Positions 5,260 to 5,672 of a DNA stretch of 5,672 nt are shown piece after piece. The stretch lies in contig JAEORG010000419.1 in NCBI GenBank assembly GCA_016841005.1, positions 1-5,672 of the forward strand, in the 5' to 3' direction. How positions within the stretch are numbered: position 1 is the stretch's first letter; every line of letters begins with the position of its first letter. The notes under the pieces were generated by a model. That model was not told the DNA's origin. It saw only the letters and a program-made list of their open reading frames with translations, and did no database searches. Origin of the DNA: Candidatus Thorarchaeota archaeon (GTDB lineage: Archaea; Asgardarchaeota; Thorarchaeia; Thorarchaeales; Thorarchaeaceae). Position numbers and translations under genes: made by a program.

Positions 5260-5378
5260 TTATTCTGTTACTACTCCCTTAATTATGATATCCACAATTC
5301 TCTCCAAAGGAACCTATGATTTATGGACATCATCCCATTTAGAGCTGTCGCATCGGATAATTTCTAAGAATTTCTATC

Positions 5379-5384
5379 AAAAAA
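5379..5384 (-). terminator. U-run terminator candidate for the PLP-enzyme gene
   Basis: On the minus strand a run of six T lies 47 bases past the stop of the gene at 5432. Archaeal RNA polymerase often stops at such runs without a hairpin. It would separate the PLP-enzyme transcript from that of the ACT-like gene. Confidence 0.35.
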
Positions 5385-5431
5385 GAGTGTACGAGTGCTT
5401 TGAATGGAGCTTGATTGGAATTAATTAGTGT

Positions 5432-5672
5432 CTATTCATTGAGAAAACCTCTATGAATCTTCCATCTGTCAACTACATTCTCACCATCTACAACATAGAT
5501 AGTATCAAAGAGGTTGTTTGTAAGACATGTATGATTTGGAAGAACTCTTAGTTTATCTTCAGGTGTCTTCTTGGATAGGAATGATTCTTTGTCAAATTTC
5601 ACTTTACCATGTTCTTGAGATAGTGAAACGATTGCTGAGGATGGGTCGATTGTTCCTGCATCATAATCCACA
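5432..5672 (-). CDS. D-threonine aldolase/D-serine dehydratase-like PLP enzyme, C-terminal fragment
   Basis: Only the last 79 residues are in the window; the frame runs off its end, so the GTG codon at 5671 is an internal Val, not a start. The visible part is the C-terminal beta domain of the fold-type III PLP family that includes D-threonine aldolase and eukaryotic-type D-serine dehydratase. Diagnostic pieces are DYDAGT (2-7 of the fragment), SLSQEHGKV (16-24), RVLPNHTCLTNNLFD (42-56) and YVVDGENVVDRWKIHRG (59-75). In this family the His and Cys of the PNHxC motif bind the divalent metal, usually zinc, that works with PLP; both are present (His 47, Cys 49). The enzyme would cleave or dehydrate a D-hydroxy amino acid, or possibly racemise one; this end does not separate these. 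The N-terminal barrel with the PLP-binding Lys lies outside the window. Confidence 0.82.
   Translation of the reverse strand, partial: VDYDAGTIDPSSAIVSLSQEHGKVKFDKESFLSKKTPEDKLRVLPNHTCLTNNLFDTIYVVDGENVVDRWKIHRGFLNE

Noticed and set aside
5237..5428. 63-codon plus-strand frame in the gap before the ACT-like gene
   Set aside because: No ribosome binding site and an AT-driven Ile/Ser/Tyr-rich composition; it lies over the likely promoter and terminator of minus-strand genes.

Overview
The window looks archaeal. It carries a strong TTTATATA-type TATA box, purine-rich GGAGGTG ribosome binding sites 6-10 bases before starts, frequent TTG/GTG starts, tightly overlapping genes, and RIO-family atypical kinases of the RIO1 type. 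An Asgard (for example thorarchaeotal) origin is a guess from overall gene style, not something the sequence proves.

Layout. (1) Bases 1-642 (+): 3' part of a CcdA/DsbD-type membrane thiol-electron carrier whose start lies outside the window. (2) 742-2160 (+): a 12-segment major facilitator superfamily transporter with drug:proton antiporter motifs, started by TTG, with a hairpin directly after its stop. (3) 2161-2546: a 386-base gap with a good TATA box, an operator-like dyad of TTTACT/AGTAAA half-sites at the expected transcription start, several inverted repeats and a possible 21-codon leader ORF. (4) 2547-4640 (+): a compact operon of two tandem paralogous RIO1-like kinases, a small winged helix-turn-helix protein (overlaps of 8 and 4 bases) and a 50-aa protein with CxxCxxxC, 21 bases further on. 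(5) 4641-4767: convergent spacer with two hairpins. (6) Minus strand: an ACT-like small protein (4768-5184) and, upstream of it across a 247-base gap, the C-terminal part of a D-threonine aldolase/D-serine dehydratase-like PLP enzyme (5432-5672), cut by the window edge.

The most unusual part is the RIO-RIO-wHTH-Cys-peptide operon with its long leader. Both kinases keep every expected catalytic residue but differ in the loop between the ATP-binding Lys and the helix-C Glu. With a DNA-binding partner and an operator-like dyad upstream, the cluster resembles a self-contained phospho-regulatory module; that role is inference. No rRNA, tRNA, CRISPR array or mobile element was recognised.
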